Assembly: GCF_009759685.1 (NCBI RefSeq)
Contig: NZ_CP046654.1
Coordinates: 1,178,001 to 1,242,000, forward strand
Source: Acinetobacter baumannii
Lineage (GTDB): Bacteria; Pseudomonadota; Gammaproteobacteria; Pseudomonadales; Moraxellaceae
Direction: 5' to 3'
DNA length: 64,000 bases
Part shown: positions 1 through 7,857 of the stretch, in pieces
How the letters are laid out: each line of letters begins with the position of its first letter
Position numbering within the stretch: the stretch's first letter is position 1
Position numbers and translations under genes: made by a program
Notes under the pieces: generated by a model
Databases searched by the model: none
What the model saw: only the letters and a program-made list of their open reading frames with translations
Told to the model about the DNA's origin: nothing

Positions 1-316
1 TTTTAATCTGGAAGTTGACTTGATGGTAATAAACTTGGCTTTGGCCATAGTTCTCATCATATTGAGAAACCGCTTTAGGCAATTTTAAAGTTAAAGGCTG
101 ATTGCCCTGTTGTACGGTAAATTTATGTTGATATAAATAATAATTCGGCTGAATCTGCCACGATAACTTTGCGGTATGCGATTGTGGCGATTCAACCGAA
201 AATGAAAAAGCCTGTTCGGGTGACAATAACTTATCTTCTGCAAAGACAAACTGACTCAATACAAAAGTAGCGGCTACTAGAAAATAAATAATTCCCTGAG
301 AAATAAGCTTTTTCAT
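1..316 (-). CDS. dsbD: Thiol:disulfide interchange protein DsbD, N-terminal part (runs off window)
   Basis: Only the first 105 codons lie in the window; the gene continues beyond base 1. The reading frame begins with ATG at 316 and opens with a signal peptide (a Lys-Lys start, then a hydrophobic run ending near VFA, about residue 26). The following segment matches the periplasmic N-terminal domain of DsbD, with the pattern LLSPEQAFSFSVE and an NYYLYQHKF stretch like the usual PGYYLY motif. DsbD carries electrons from cytoplasmic thioredoxin across the inner membrane to keep periplasmic DsbC/DsbG-type proteins reduced. The central membrane domain and the C-terminal thioredoxin domain cannot be seen here, so the assignment rests on the N-domain alone. 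Confidence 0.8.
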   Translation of the reverse strand, partial: MKKLISQGIIYFLVAATFVLSQFVFAEDKLLSPEQAFSFSVESPQSHTAKLSWQIQPNYYLYQHKFTVQQGNQPLTLKLPKAVSQYDENYGQSQVYYHQVNFQIK

Positions 317-344
317 CAATAATAATGAGTTCAAGTTAGTCTGA

Positions 345-1112
345 TCAGAATAAGAATGCCATGCCTAAGCCACCTTTGTAGCTCTTATCTTGACCTTCTA
401 AGTCCACACCAATATTTGCATCAAGTTGAGTGCGGTTATTTACTGCGTAAACTAAACCTGTTCCTAAACCATATTGGTAGTCTTGGCTTTCAGCTTTACG
501 ATAAACAAATTCAGAATATCCTGAGAGTTTGCCCGCAATCTTATAATTGATAGTTGGAATTGCAGTCACTGCCCAGTTACTGTTTTGTACTTCATAACGC
601 ATGGTAATAGAAGTATCCAACAAATCATTATATTTATAAGCTACTGCTGAACTTAAACTATATATATCGTCATGGGCAGTAAACTCATCATTACCTGTTG
701 CAATAACAGCTTCAGCCAATACAGCCATTGTTAAATTTTCATCATTTAAATCAATCGCTTTTTTTAAGCCGATGCTTACATCGCCAAAACCTGAGTTATC
801 CGTTTTTTTACCAGCACGTTTAGTTTGAGTCCATGCCGGACCTTGCCAGCCTAATTGCAATTCCAAACCATCAGCTAAACCTGTACGGAATAACATATCC
901 TCATTTACAGTAACTGTTTTTTCTTTAACGCCATCAACAGTTGTCTCTGTATAGGTTGCACTTGGTAAGCCTTGTTCCCATGCTAATTTACCAACTGGCG
1001 TAATGCCTGTTCCAAAGCCTGAACCCGGACGATCAAACGAGAACTCTGCGGCAAAAGTACTTCCTGCAGCAACAGCGGTCAGAGCAAAAGTTAAAATTTG
1101 AAATGTTCTCAT
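345..1112 (-). CDS. Outer-membrane beta-barrel protein, MetA-pathway/phenol-degradation transporter-like
   Basis: About 255 residues with a clear signal peptide (ending near STFAA) and a remainder of alternating hydrophobic/polar strands closing in a C-terminal Phe (AFLF), as in outer-membrane barrels. The layout, including the early GSGFGTGITPVGKLAWEQG segment and repeated strands such as LELQLGWQGP, resembles the 'putative MetA-pathway of phenol degradation' transporter-like family; this is a family resemblance, not a substrate assignment. A TTG twelve bases further upstream could also start the frame, but the ATG at 1112 has a GGA-containing leader and begins the signal peptide properly. 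It lies 12 nt after the stop of the ankyrin-type gene, so the two are probably co-transcribed. Confidence 0.6.
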   Translation of the reverse strand: MRTFQILTFALTAVAAGSTFAAEFSFDRPGSGFGTGITPVGKLAWEQGLPSATYTETTVDGVKEKTVTVNEDMLFRTGLADGLELQLGWQGPAWTQTKRAGKKTDNSGFGDVSIGLKKAIDLNDENLTMAVLAEAVIATGNDEFTAHDDIYSLSSAVAYKYNDLLDTSITMRYEVQNSNWAVTAIPTINYKIAGKLSGYSEFVYRKAESQDYQYGLGTGLVYAVNNRTQLDANIGVDLEGQDKSYKGGLGMAFLF

Positions 1113-1124
1113 TCTATTATCCAA

Positions 1125-1670
1125 TCAAGTAGTTAATTCTTTTGACATTTTTGCTCCGTGACGGCGCAATAACTCTAGTGTTTCACGCTCTTCTTGAAGC
1201 GCTTCTGACCAATCTATTTCATCAAAATCACAATCAAAGAACAACTGACTGATTGAAGATAAAATGGTGAGTCCTTCTTCATCACGTGTGTTTGGATCAA
1301 CTTTTTCATCTAGCAAGCGCTGAACTGCTGGTGCACATGCCGAACTTGCTGCATCCCATAGTGGACCATAAAACTCTTCTGCATCCCAAAGATGAACATT
1401 TGCCTTTGCCTGAATGAGGGCTTCAAGAATATCGAGATAAACTTGCAGGGCTTGCTGTTTTTCTTCTTGTGATAATGGAGTCCCCGCTTCATACGCTTCA
1501 GAGACGTCTTCCCACCATTTAAAAATTCCATCACAAATAATGGACACTGGCGGTCCTTGTTCCGGATCAATGAAATTCGGATCAAGACCCTCAGCAAGTA
1601 ATTTTTGTACTTGCGCGAGTTCTAATTCTTCTATGGCTTTAATTAAAGCCTGCTGTTGGGTGGTTAACAT
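1125..1670 (-). CDS. Ankyrin-repeat-like protein of unknown function
   Basis: About 181 residues, no signal peptide, acidic. Two ankyrin-like units are visible: an N-terminal one (AIEELELAQVQKLLAEGLDPN) and a second around ASSACAPAVQRLLDEKVDPN followed by DEEGLTIL. The intervening segment (FKWWEDVSEAYEAG and onwards) does not follow the repeat. A third helix pair near the C-terminus ends in LELLRRHGAKM, typical of a final repeat. ATG at 1670 is preferred over the one at 1676 because a GAGAG ribosome-binding sequence is correctly spaced from it. The product is probably a cytoplasmic protein-binding scaffold; the partner is unknown. It shares a probable transcript with the downstream outer-membrane protein gene. 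Confidence 0.6.
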   Translation of the reverse strand: MLTTQQQALIKAIEELELAQVQKLLAEGLDPNFIDPEQGPPVSIICDGIFKWWEDVSEAYEAGTPLSQEEKQQALQVYLDILEALIQAKANVHLWDAEEFYGPLWDAASSACAPAVQRLLDEKVDPNTRDEEGLTILSSISQLFFDCDFDEIDWSEALQEERETLELLRRHGAKMSKELTT

Positions 1671-1796
1671 GACCATCTCTCAAAAATATATTAGCGCTAT
1701 TATGCCTAATCTCTACTGAAGATTTTAGAGGTCAACGCTATTGCATTGCAAACCTAAAGTTGTGAAGAGTTTTTATTGGTCTTTTTACGTCTTCAT

Positions 1797-1820
1797 AAAA
1801 AAAGCCCCGAAGGGCTTTTT
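1797..1820 (-). terminator. Rho-independent terminator of the HPF-family gene
   Basis: Read leftward, AAGCCC-TTCG-GGGCTT followed by a run of T; a GC stem with a TTCG tetraloop directly after the stop codon of the ribosome-factor gene. Confidence 0.85.
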
Positions 1821-1828
1821 AGTGTTTT

Positions 1829-2179
1829 TTAAACTTCATCATCAATGAATTCTGGTTGACCACCTCTCGGGTGTTCTTTTTTCTCAAAGGTATGTTCAAG
1901 GCTACGTTTTAGCTTTTCAATCGCGCCATGAATTGAAGCGTCAATATTTCCTGCTTTATGGTGCACTGCAACTGGTTTTAAGCCAGAAGGACGTGCTTCG
2001 ATCATACAGTGGATATCTTTGTCTCCACCTTTATCCCCATTTTCATCACTAAAATGAACCGAGAAATGTGTAATACGTTCGCTATGACGTTGGAATTCTT
2101 GAGTAAGTTCTGCACGTACATAAGTAATTAAACGTTCACTATTATGGATGTTTTTATCTGTGCGGATTTCAATATTCAT
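1829..2179 (-). CDS. HPF/RaiA-family ribosome hibernation-type factor
   Basis: About 116 residues starting MNIEIRTDKNIHNSERL. The beta-alpha-beta-beta-beta-alpha order of sigma-54-modulation/HPF proteins can be followed: an N-terminal strand, a helix with YVRAELTQEF, strands around ITHFSVHFSDENGDKGGDKDIHCMIEARPSG, and a C-terminal helix (ASIHGAIEKLKRSLEHTF). Such proteins bind the 30S decoding region to inactivate or dimerise ribosomes in stationary phase. The start at 2179 is chosen because AGAGGA lies 8 nt upstream; upstream in-frame codons would add an implausible lysine/histidine-rich leader. The short length fits HPF without the long C-terminal dimerisation domain. It is a single-gene unit closed by the terminator at 1797-1820, and its promoter region abuts that of puuE. 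Confidence 0.75.
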   Translation of the reverse strand: MNIEIRTDKNIHNSERLITYVRAELTQEFQRHSERITHFSVHFSDENGDKGGDKDIHCMIEARPSGLKPVAVHHKAGNIDASIHGAIEKLKRSLEHTFEKKEHPRGGQPEFIDDEV

Positions 2180-2235
2180 AAATACCATCCTCTCTTTCTT
2201 ACTGTGGATCTTTTCTATGCAAAACTTTTTTATGT

Positions 2236-2252
2236 TGGCATGTTTTAAGCAT
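2236..2252 (+). promoter_or_regulatory. Sigma-54-type -24/-12 promoter for puuE
   Basis: TGGCATGTTTTAAGCAT contains GG and GC dinucleotides exactly 10 nt apart. It is nearly identical to the element read on the minus strand before hpxO. The predicted start near 2262 leaves a leader of about 170 nt before the GTG at 2432, unusually long compared with the other four units. The -12 half reads AAGC rather than TTGC, so this is a weaker match. Confidence 0.55.
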
Positions 2253-2431
2253 GCATGAACTGACTTCAATTGTACATTTTGATGGTGTAATGGTTTGTTA
2301 TCTCCTGACTTAAACGTACTGCTTTTAATTTATTTTGAAGATCTTCATACCTTCAATATCAGTCCATCTATAAAAATATGCAAGCTGATTTTTTAAATTT
2401 TTATGAAAAATTGAACAAAAGGAGAGCAATT

Positions 2432-3397
2432 GTGTCCGAATCTTATCTATCTGGAGTAGAACTTATTGAGCAGATTCAAAAGTCTCCTTATTCACGTGAT
2501 TTAATCGGTTATCACGGACAGCCTCCAGAGGTGAAATGGCCTAATAATGCTAAGGTTGCCGTGCAATTTGTGCTGAATTATGAAGAAGGTGGCGAAAAAC
2601 ATATTGAACACGGCGACGAAGGTTCAGAGCAGTTTTTATCCGAGATTATTGGCGCTGCAAGTTACCCAGCCAAACATATGTCGATGGACTCTATGTACGA
2701 ATATGGTTCACGTGCTGGTTTTTGGCGCATTCATAATGAGTTTCAACGGCGCAAGCTCCCCATGACCATTTTTGGAGTAGCAATGGCGCTTGTTCGTAAC
2801 CCTTATATTGTAGAGGCAATTAAACAGGCCGATTACGATGTGGTTTCTCATGGCTACCGCTGGCTTCATTATCAAGAAACAGATCTTGAAGTCGAAAAAC
2901 AGCATATGGAGCAAGCCTTATCTGTTTTAGAAAACTTGTTTGGAAATAAAACTATAGGTTGGTACACCGGACGTGATAGCCCCAATACGCGTCAGTTGCT
3001 TGCAGAGTTCCCACAAATTCAATACGACTCTGATTACTATGGTGATGACCTGCCTTTTTGGACCACACTTACCGATACGGCGGGTGCATCACGACCTCAT
3101 CTGATTATTCCTTATACTTTAGAATGTAACGACATGAAGTTCTGCTCCCCAGGTGGATTTAATAGCTCAGAACAGTTTTTTCAATATTTAAAAGATAGTT
3201 TTGATGTGCTGTATGCCGAGGGAGAAACTGCACCAAAAATGATGTCTATTGGAATGCACTGCCGTATTTTAGGGCGTCCGGGTCGTTTTAAAGCATTACA
3301 AAGATTCCTAGACTATATTGAAATGCATGATCGTGTTTGGGTATGTCGCCGTCAGGATATTGCAGAATATTGGTATAAAAATCACATAAATCAATAA
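2432..3397 (+). CDS. puuE: Allantoinase PuuE (polysaccharide-deacetylase type)
   Basis: About 321 residues. It hydrolyses allantoin to allantoate but belongs to the carbohydrate-deacetylase (NodB) fold rather than the metal amidohydrolase allantoinases. Recognisable family segments are YPRDLIGYHG-like YSRDLIGYHGQPPEVKWP near the start, VQFVLNYEEGGE, EYGSRAGFWRI, the VVSHGYRWLHY segment, and the C-terminal GMHCRILGRPGR. The start is taken as GTG at 2432 because GGAGAG lies just upstream and the protein then begins at the usual family position; an ATG at 2378 would add 18 residues without a ribosome-binding site. It is the first gene of the urate cluster, followed after about 100 nt by uraD, which has its own sigma-54-type promoter. 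Confidence 0.9.
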   Translation: MSESYLSGVELIEQIQKSPYSRDLIGYHGQPPEVKWPNNAKVAVQFVLNYEEGGEKHIEHGDEGSEQFLSEIIGAASYPAKHMSMDSMYEYGSRAGFWRIHNEFQRRKLPMTIFGVAMALVRNPYIVEAIKQADYDVVSHGYRWLHYQETDLEVEKQHMEQALSVLENLFGNKTIGWYTGRDSPNTRQLLAEFPQIQYDSDYYGDDLPFWTTLTDTAGASRPHLIIPYTLECNDMKFCSPGGFNSSEQFFQYLKDSFDVLYAEGETAPKMMSIGMHCRILGRPGRFKALQRFLDYIEMHDRVWVCRRQDIAEYWYKNHINQ

Positions 3398-3442
3398 TTG
3401 ATTATTAATTTTCCAAATTCTTAAGCAAATCTCACATCACTC

Positions 3443-3459
3443 TTGGCACTGTTATTGCT
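3443..3459 (+). promoter_or_regulatory. Sigma-54-type -24/-12 promoter for uraD-uraH-permease
   Basis: TTGGCACTGTTATTGCT matches the sigma-54 consensus (TGGCAC, five bases, TTGCT) with GG-N10-GC spacing. The predicted start near 3469 gives a leader of about 28 nt before the GTG of uraD. This is the best match of the five in the cluster. Confidence 0.8.
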
Positions 3460-3496
3460 AAAACTCTATATCACGACAACGAGTTTAGGAATAACA

Positions 3497-4000
3497 GTGT
3501 TTTTAGCCGAGTTTAATCAAGCCCCGCCCGACCAACTCAAGACTCTGTTAAACAACTGCGTCCATATTCCTGTATGGGCCGAAAAAATTATTTCAGAACG
3601 TCCCTACTCATCAACATCAGTACTTTTAGGGTATGCAGAACAATTAAGCCACACATGGTCATGGCAAGAGATTCAGGCCGCATTAGCCACCCATCCAAAA
3701 ATTGGTGAAAGACAGGCAAAAAAACAGCTCAATGCAAAAGAGCAAAATTTTTCAGCCCAAGAACAAGCTGGCATTTCCTTAGATGAACAAACACAACAAG
3801 CCCTGCTGCAAGGTAATATCGAGTATGAGCAGAAGTTTGGTTTTATTTTTCTAATTAAAGCCGCAGGCCTCAGTAGCGACGAGATTTTAAAAAAACTCCA
3901 TCAACGTCTTCAAAACAACTTAGCTATTGAAAAAACAATTGTACATGAGCAACTCGCTGCAATTGCTCTATTACGTCTATCTCAGGAAGTACAAGCATGA
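3497..4000 (+). CDS. uraD: 2-oxo-4-hydroxy-4-carboxy-5-ureidoimidazoline (OHCU) decarboxylase
   Basis: About 167 residues, the normal length of the family. It decarboxylates OHCU to S-allantoin, the third enzyme of urate oxidation. The HPKIGE motif (within LATHPKIGERQ) carries the catalytic His and Glu of OHCU decarboxylases, and FGFIFLIKAAG is the second conserved block. GTG at 3497 is used as start because TAGGA lies 7 nt before it and because the sigma-54-type promoter at 3443-3459 would place the transcript start downstream of any earlier codon; an in-frame extension to 3443 overlaps that promoter. The stop overlaps the uraH start by an ATGA, suggesting translational coupling. Confidence 0.92.
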   Translation: MFLAEFNQAPPDQLKTLLNNCVHIPVWAEKIISERPYSSTSVLLGYAEQLSHTWSWQEIQAALATHPKIGERQAKKQLNAKEQNFSAQEQAGISLDEQTQQALLQGNIEYEQKFGFIFLIKAAGLSSDEILKKLHQRLQNNLAIEKTIVHEQLAAIALLRLSQEVQA

Positions 4001-4320
4001 TCAGCACTCATATTTTAGATACGAATTTAGGTAAACCAGCTGCACAGGTCGAAGTAAAGTTGTTTTATGCAGCCACTCATGAACTGATAGCGACTGCAAT
4101 TACCAACCAAGATGGGCGAGTGAGTGATTTTGGAATAAAAAACTTAGGTAAAGGTGCTTATCAACTTGAATTTGAAGTTGCCCCTTATTTTTCATCACAG
4201 CAAATCAAAACCTTTTTTCCCCGTGTTTGTATTCAATTTTTCATAGAAGACACCAATCAGCATTACCACATTCCATTACTGATCAGCCCGTTTGCTTATT
4301 CCACTTATCGCGGCAGCTAA
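3997..4320 (+). CDS. uraH: 5-hydroxyisourate hydrolase
   Basis: 107 residues of the transthyretin-like family. It hydrolyses 5-hydroxyisourate, the product of HpxO, to OHCU. The N-terminal ISTHILDTNLGKPA block carries the conserved His of the HIUase signature, and the protein ends in the diagnostic C-terminal tetrapeptide YRGS. FFPRVCIQFF and HYHIPLLISPFAYSTY are also characteristic. There is no signal peptide, so it acts in the cytoplasm. It starts within the uraD stop codon and is followed 24 nt later by the permease, forming one operon. Confidence 0.95.
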   Translation: MISTHILDTNLGKPAAQVEVKLFYAATHELIATAITNQDGRVSDFGIKNLGKGAYQLEFEVAPYFSSQQIKTFFPRVCIQFFIEDTNQHYHIPLLISPFAYSTYRGS

Positions 4321-4344
4321 CTCAAATATAAATAGGAGAAAAAT

Positions 4345-5712
4345 ATGAATCATCAGCAAAAGAATGCGATTTCTCCAGAGCATGAATATTTAGGAATTTC
4401 CAAAAGTTTTGCTTACGGCTTACAGCATGTACTCACCATGTATGGGGGCATTGTAGCCCCGCCGCTGATTATTGGAACAGCAGCTGGCTTAAGCGCAGCA
4501 CAAGTCGGAATGCTCATTGCAGCGGCCCTATTTGTAGGCGGGTTGGCAACTCTCATACAAACCATCGGAACCAAATATCTAGGGGCAAAATTACCTCTGG
4601 TGCAAGGTGTGTCTTTTGCTGGTGTGGCAACCATGGTTGCTATTATCACTACAGGCGGTGGTTTACCTGCTGTCTACGGCGCGGTTATTGCAGCCTCTTT
4701 AATTGGACTATGCCTTGCGCCTTACTTTTCAAAAATTATTCGGTTTTTCCCACCTGTTGTGACGGGATGCGTTATCACGATTATTGGTCTTTCTTTGTTG
4801 CCTGTTGCGATTCGCTGGATGATGGGTGGCAACAACAAAGCACCTGATTGGGGTAGCGTCGAGAATATCTCTTTAGCTTTGCTGACCTTAGGCATTGTGA
4901 TTATTCTAAATATGCTGCCACAGGCAAGTATTCGCCGTTTATCAATTTTGTTGGCTATTGTTGCTGGTACTACCCTTGCCTACTTTATGGGTTTTGGAGA
5001 TTTTAGTCAGGTGAGCTCAGGCGCATGGCTGCAATTTCCGCACTTATTTGCATTTGGTTTACCAACTTTCGAGCTAAGTGCAATTTTATCGATGCTAATC
5101 GTTACTTTGGTGATTATGACGGAAACTACAGCCGATATTATTGCTGTCGGAGATATTGTAGGAACTGAAGTCGATTCAAAACGTATCGCCAACGGCGTAC
5201 GTGCAGATATGTTTTCAAGTGCGATAGCTCCTATCTTTGGTTCATTCATGCAAAGTGCTTTTGCCCAAAATGTTGGACTGGTGGCAATTACAGGTATCAA
5301 AAGCCGCTTTGTCGTGGCAGCAGGCGGAGTCATTCTGATTATTTTAGGTCTATTACCTGTTATGGGCCGCCTTATTGCGGCAATTCCTATGCCAGTACTT
5401 GGTGGTGCGGGTTTGGTCTTATTTGGTTCGGTTGCAGCGAGTGGTATTCGCACTTTGGCAAAAATTGATTATAACGATCAGAAAAATTTGATTATTGTGG
5501 CAACTGCTTTATCAGCTGGGATGATTCCAATTATTAACCATGAATTTTATGCTCATTTCCCAGTTTGGGTACAAACTTTGTTCCATTCGGGTATTAGTTC
5601 GACTTGTATCTTTGCTATCTTATTGAATTTGTTATTTAATCACTTACCTTCATTTCGCAGCTCGCGTACCCCTCATTTAAGCCAAACAATAAACACACGA
5701 AATACACATTAA
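4345..5712 (+). CDS. NCS2-family purine (urate/xanthine) permease
   Basis: 455 residues with about a dozen hydrophobic segments. It belongs to the nucleobase:cation symporter-2 family of proton- or sodium-coupled base importers. Family landmarks are the early QHVLTMYGG-IVAPPLIIG block, the substrate-binding region ETTADIIAVGDIVG in the middle, and a later AFAQNVGLVAITGIKSR segment. In this family the QNVG..TG region and the Glu/Asp of the TETTADI region line the purine site, and this version is typical of oxidised-purine (urate/xanthine) carriers; specificity for urate is inferred from the operon. AGGAG lies 7 nt before the ATG. Last gene of the uraD operon, closed by the hairpin at 5728-5754. 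Confidence 0.85.
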   Translation: MNHQQKNAISPEHEYLGISKSFAYGLQHVLTMYGGIVAPPLIIGTAAGLSAAQVGMLIAAALFVGGLATLIQTIGTKYLGAKLPLVQGVSFAGVATMVAIITTGGGLPAVYGAVIAASLIGLCLAPYFSKIIRFFPPVVTGCVITIIGLSLLPVAIRWMMGGNNKAPDWGSVENISLALLTLGIVIILNMLPQASIRRLSILLAIVAGTTLAYFMGFGDFSQVSSGAWLQFPHLFAFGLPTFELSAILSMLIVTLVIMTETTADIIAVGDIVGTEVDSKRIANGVRADMFSSAIAPIFGSFMQSAFAQNVGLVAITGIKSRFVVAAGGVILIILGLLPVMGRLIAAIPMPVLGGAGLVLFGSVAASGIRTLAKIDYNDQKNLIIVATALSAGMIPIINHEFYAHFPVWVQTLFHSGISSTCIFAILLNLLFNHLPSFRSSRTPHLSQTINTRNTH

Positions 5713-5727
5713 TGAGTTAGTTTTTTA

Positions 5728-5754
5728 GCGCCCCACTTCGGTGGGCTTTTTTTT
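5728..5754 (+). terminator. Terminator of the uraD-uraH-permease operon
   Basis: A CCCAC-TTCG-GTGGG stem followed by eight T residues, 15 nt after the permease stop codon. Confidence 0.85.
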
Positions 5755-5770
5755 AACCGTTGATCAAATT

Positions 5771-5786
5771 TGGCTTCATTTTTGCT
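5771..5786 (+). promoter_or_regulatory. Sigma-54-type -24/-12 promoter for the Tsx-like channel gene
   Basis: TGGCTTCATTTTTGCT has GG-N10-GC spacing and a perfect TTGCT -12 half. The predicted start near 5797 lies 38 nt before the ATG. Confidence 0.65.
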
Positions 5787-5834
5787 TAAGACCCTGTATC
5801 CTTAGCGTGCTTTATTTGGGGGGAGATCATTTAA

Positions 5835-6560
5835 ATGCAATTAAAGCAACTTGCGGCGACTTGTGCCTTGTTATCTGCAACTGCCATGGTTCAGGCAAAA
5901 CCAATCTGGCAAGATTTTAGCGTGACTGGACTTTATGGTGAAAACTATGAAGTCGTAGATGACAAAGAAACTACGATTACTTTGGAATATGCAGCAAAAG
6001 TTAAATATGCTGATGTATTTTTCTTTATGGACCGCATGCGTGGCGAAAATGACCATAAGAGTACTTATTTTGAGTTATCACCACGTTTAAGCTTAGGCGA
6101 AGTGTCTGGCAAAAAACTGGCGTACGGCCCAATTAAAGATGTACTCATTAGTACCACTTGGGAAAGTAATAGCGAAAACGGCAATAACTTTGACAACTTC
6201 TTGTATGGTTTTGCAGTTGATTTAGATATCCCATATTTCCAATATGCGAATTTAAACTTCTACCGTGCGAATAATGAGAAAACTGACGACGATTATCAAA
6301 TGACATTCGTTTACGGCATCCCATTAAAATTAGGATCTGAAGATTTCTTGGTAGATGGTTTCCTTGACTGGTCAACCGCTGAAGATGACCATGCAAGCGA
6401 GTTGAACTGGACCACTCAATGGAAATGGAATGTAGGTAAACACATTTCTCCTGATACACGTCTATACCTCGGTATCGAGCACTCTGTGTGGAATAACAAA
6501 TTTGGTATTAAAGGGGCCGACGAAAATAACGTCAGTGCTTTGGTTAAATACCACTTCTAA
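5835..6560 (+). CDS. Tsx-like outer-membrane channel protein
   Basis: 241 residues: signal peptide ending near VQA (about residue 21), then a 12-strand-like beta-barrel ending in Phe (KYHF). The pattern resembles the nucleoside-specific channel (Tsx/OmpK) family, including a WQDFSVTGLYG start, YADVFFFMDRM and SPRLSLG segments. Its placement between a purine/urate permease and urate hydroxylase, with the same promoter type, suggests it admits urate, allantoin or nucleosides across the outer membrane; that is inference. It has a strong ribosome-binding site (GGGGGGAG) and is a single-gene unit with its own terminator. Confidence 0.75.
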   Translation: MQLKQLAATCALLSATAMVQAKPIWQDFSVTGLYGENYEVVDDKETTITLEYAAKVKYADVFFFMDRMRGENDHKSTYFELSPRLSLGEVSGKKLAYGPIKDVLISTTWESNSENGNNFDNFLYGFAVDLDIPYFQYANLNFYRANNEKTDDDYQMTFVYGIPLKLGSEDFLVDGFLDWSTAEDDHASELNWTTQWKWNVGKHISPDTRLYLGIEHSVWNNKFGIKGADENNVSALVKYHF

Positions 6561-6579
6561 AATTTTTATTTAGAAGATA

Positions 6580-6607
6580 AAACAGCAAGGAAAACTCCTT
6601 GCTGTTT
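6580..6607 (+). terminator. Bidirectional terminator between the Tsx-like gene and hpxO
   Basis: A perfect 11-bp stem (AAACAGCAAGG pairing with CCTTGCTGTTT) with a 6-nt loop and T-rich flank on both sides, lying between two convergent genes. Confidence 0.9.
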
Positions 6608-6613
6608 TTGTTT

Positions 6614-7771
6614 TTAATCAAGTGGATTACCCACAATATTACTAATAATTCCCTGCATAATATGTCCGCCTTGTTCACGGCGTAGTTCCGCATACCATGC
6701 CTGCGTGACCGTTTCATCTTTCATATGCGTTACGTCACAGCGTTTGCGCGCACGAAGCACCAATTCATTGGCACGTTCATTACGCTTGTTTTGATAGCGG
6801 CGTAAAGCATCCTCTAGTCCCAAAGTGTTAATTTGCAAAGACCGCGCTAAATAAATCGCGTCTTCCATAGCTTGGCAACCGCCTTGCCCAATATCAGGTG
6901 TCGTGCTATGTGCAGCATCACCTAAAATCACCACACGACCTTTATAAAACTGTGTGAACGGTTCAATATCATGGATTTCTACCCGATTGGTTTTTTGCGG
7001 GTCTAAGCGCTCAATAAGCTGCTGCACTGGTTGACACCAATCAGCAAAATATTGTTTTAAAAGTTTTTTATATTCATCCCGATTATTCTCTAACCCTGCT
7101 GGTAAAGGTACATCTAAAAAGAAATAAAAACGTCCATCCGCAACTGGCATCAGAGACGCGCGCTTGCCCTCTCCTACATAAGTCGTCCATTGCTGAGCTG
7201 GTGCTAAATCTTCGGATATTTCAACCAGACCATTCCAGTTCACATAACCTGCATAGCGACGTTGTACCTGCTGACCTAACACATAGGCCCGAGTCATTGA
7301 ATGCGTACCATCTGCCCCTATGAGTAAATCAGCCTGTGTTGAGCTACCATCAGCAAAATGAACCTCTACAAAATCAGTTTTATCTTCAAGGCTGACCATT
7401 TTTTTGCCTAAATAAATCTGATCCCGACCAAACTCATCCATTAACATATTTTGTAAATCGGCACGTGCAACCGGATAAGGGCGTTGTCCTACTTCTTCAA
7501 TTAATGGTCGTAAACTGAATTGTGTCATCACATCTCCAGTTAAACCATCTACATAGGCCAAGTCATCCATTTGTCCACCAAGTTTGGCGATTTTGTCAGT
7601 TAATCCCAGATAGTTCAGACATTTCACCCCATTCGACCACAGCGAAATTGCGGCGCCGACCGGAAGAATCTTTTCAGTTTGCTCAAAAATACGAACTTGG
7701 TGACCAAATTTCTTTAATGCAATGCCTGTGGTTAGACCTCCCATTCCCGCACCAATAATCACCACATTCAT
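6614..7771 (-). CDS. hpxO: FAD-dependent urate hydroxylase
   Basis: 385 residues. It hydroxylates urate to 5-hydroxyisourate using NADH and O2, replacing the cofactor-free uricase of other organisms. The Rossmann GxGxxG (GAGMGG, residues 7-12), the central DG-type motif ([10 protein letters not shown]) and the [18 protein letters not shown]-ribityl motif place it among class A flavoprotein monooxygenases, and the overall sequence matches HpxO of Klebsiella-type purine clusters. A consensus AGGAG lies just before the ATG. It is transcribed away from allantoicase, and its sigma-54-type promoter at 7808-7824 would give a leader of about 27 nt. With uraH and uraD it completes the three-step conversion of urate to allantoin. 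Confidence 0.92.
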   Translation of the reverse strand: MNVVIIGAGMGGLTTGIALKKFGHQVRIFEQTEKILPVGAAISLWSNGVKCLNYLGLTDKIAKLGGQMDDLAYVDGLTGDVMTQFSLRPLIEEVGQRPYPVARADLQNMLMDEFGRDQIYLGKKMVSLEDKTDFVEVHFADGSSTQADLLIGADGTHSMTRAYVLGQQVQRRYAGYVNWNGLVEISEDLAPAQQWTTYVGEGKRASLMPVADGRFYFFLDVPLPAGLENNRDEYKKLLKQYFADWCQPVQQLIERLDPQKTNRVEIHDIEPFTQFYKGRVVILGDAAHSTTPDIGQGGCQAMEDAIYLARSLQINTLGLEDALRRYQNKRNERANELVLRARKRCDVTHMKDETVTQAWYAELRREQGGHIMQGIISNIVGNPLD

Positions 7772-7807
7772 AACACGCTCCTATAGATATTCACCTATAG
7801 GGTGCTT

Positions 7808-7824
7808 ATGCTAAAAACATGCCA
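7808..7824 (-). promoter_or_regulatory. Sigma-54-type -24/-12 promoter for hpxO
   Basis: On the minus strand TGGCATGTTTTTAGCAT shows GG-N10-GC spacing, almost the same sequence as the puuE element. The predicted start is near 7798. Confidence 0.65.
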
Positions 7825-7857
7825 TCGTTCAAAATTTATTTAGCTTTTCCACAAAAC

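Noticed and set aside
2378..2431. ATG start for puuE at 2378.
   Set aside because: It lacks a ribosome-binding site and adds 18 residues outside the family; GTG 2432 has GGAGAG correctly placed.
3443..3496. Longer uraD reading frame from 3443.
   Set aside because: It would start inside the sigma-54-type promoter, and the added leader does not fit the family length.
4413..5453. Minus-strand frames inside the permease gene.
   Set aside because: They lie opposite a strongly conserved transporter gene and have Ile/Thr/Pro-rich shadow composition.
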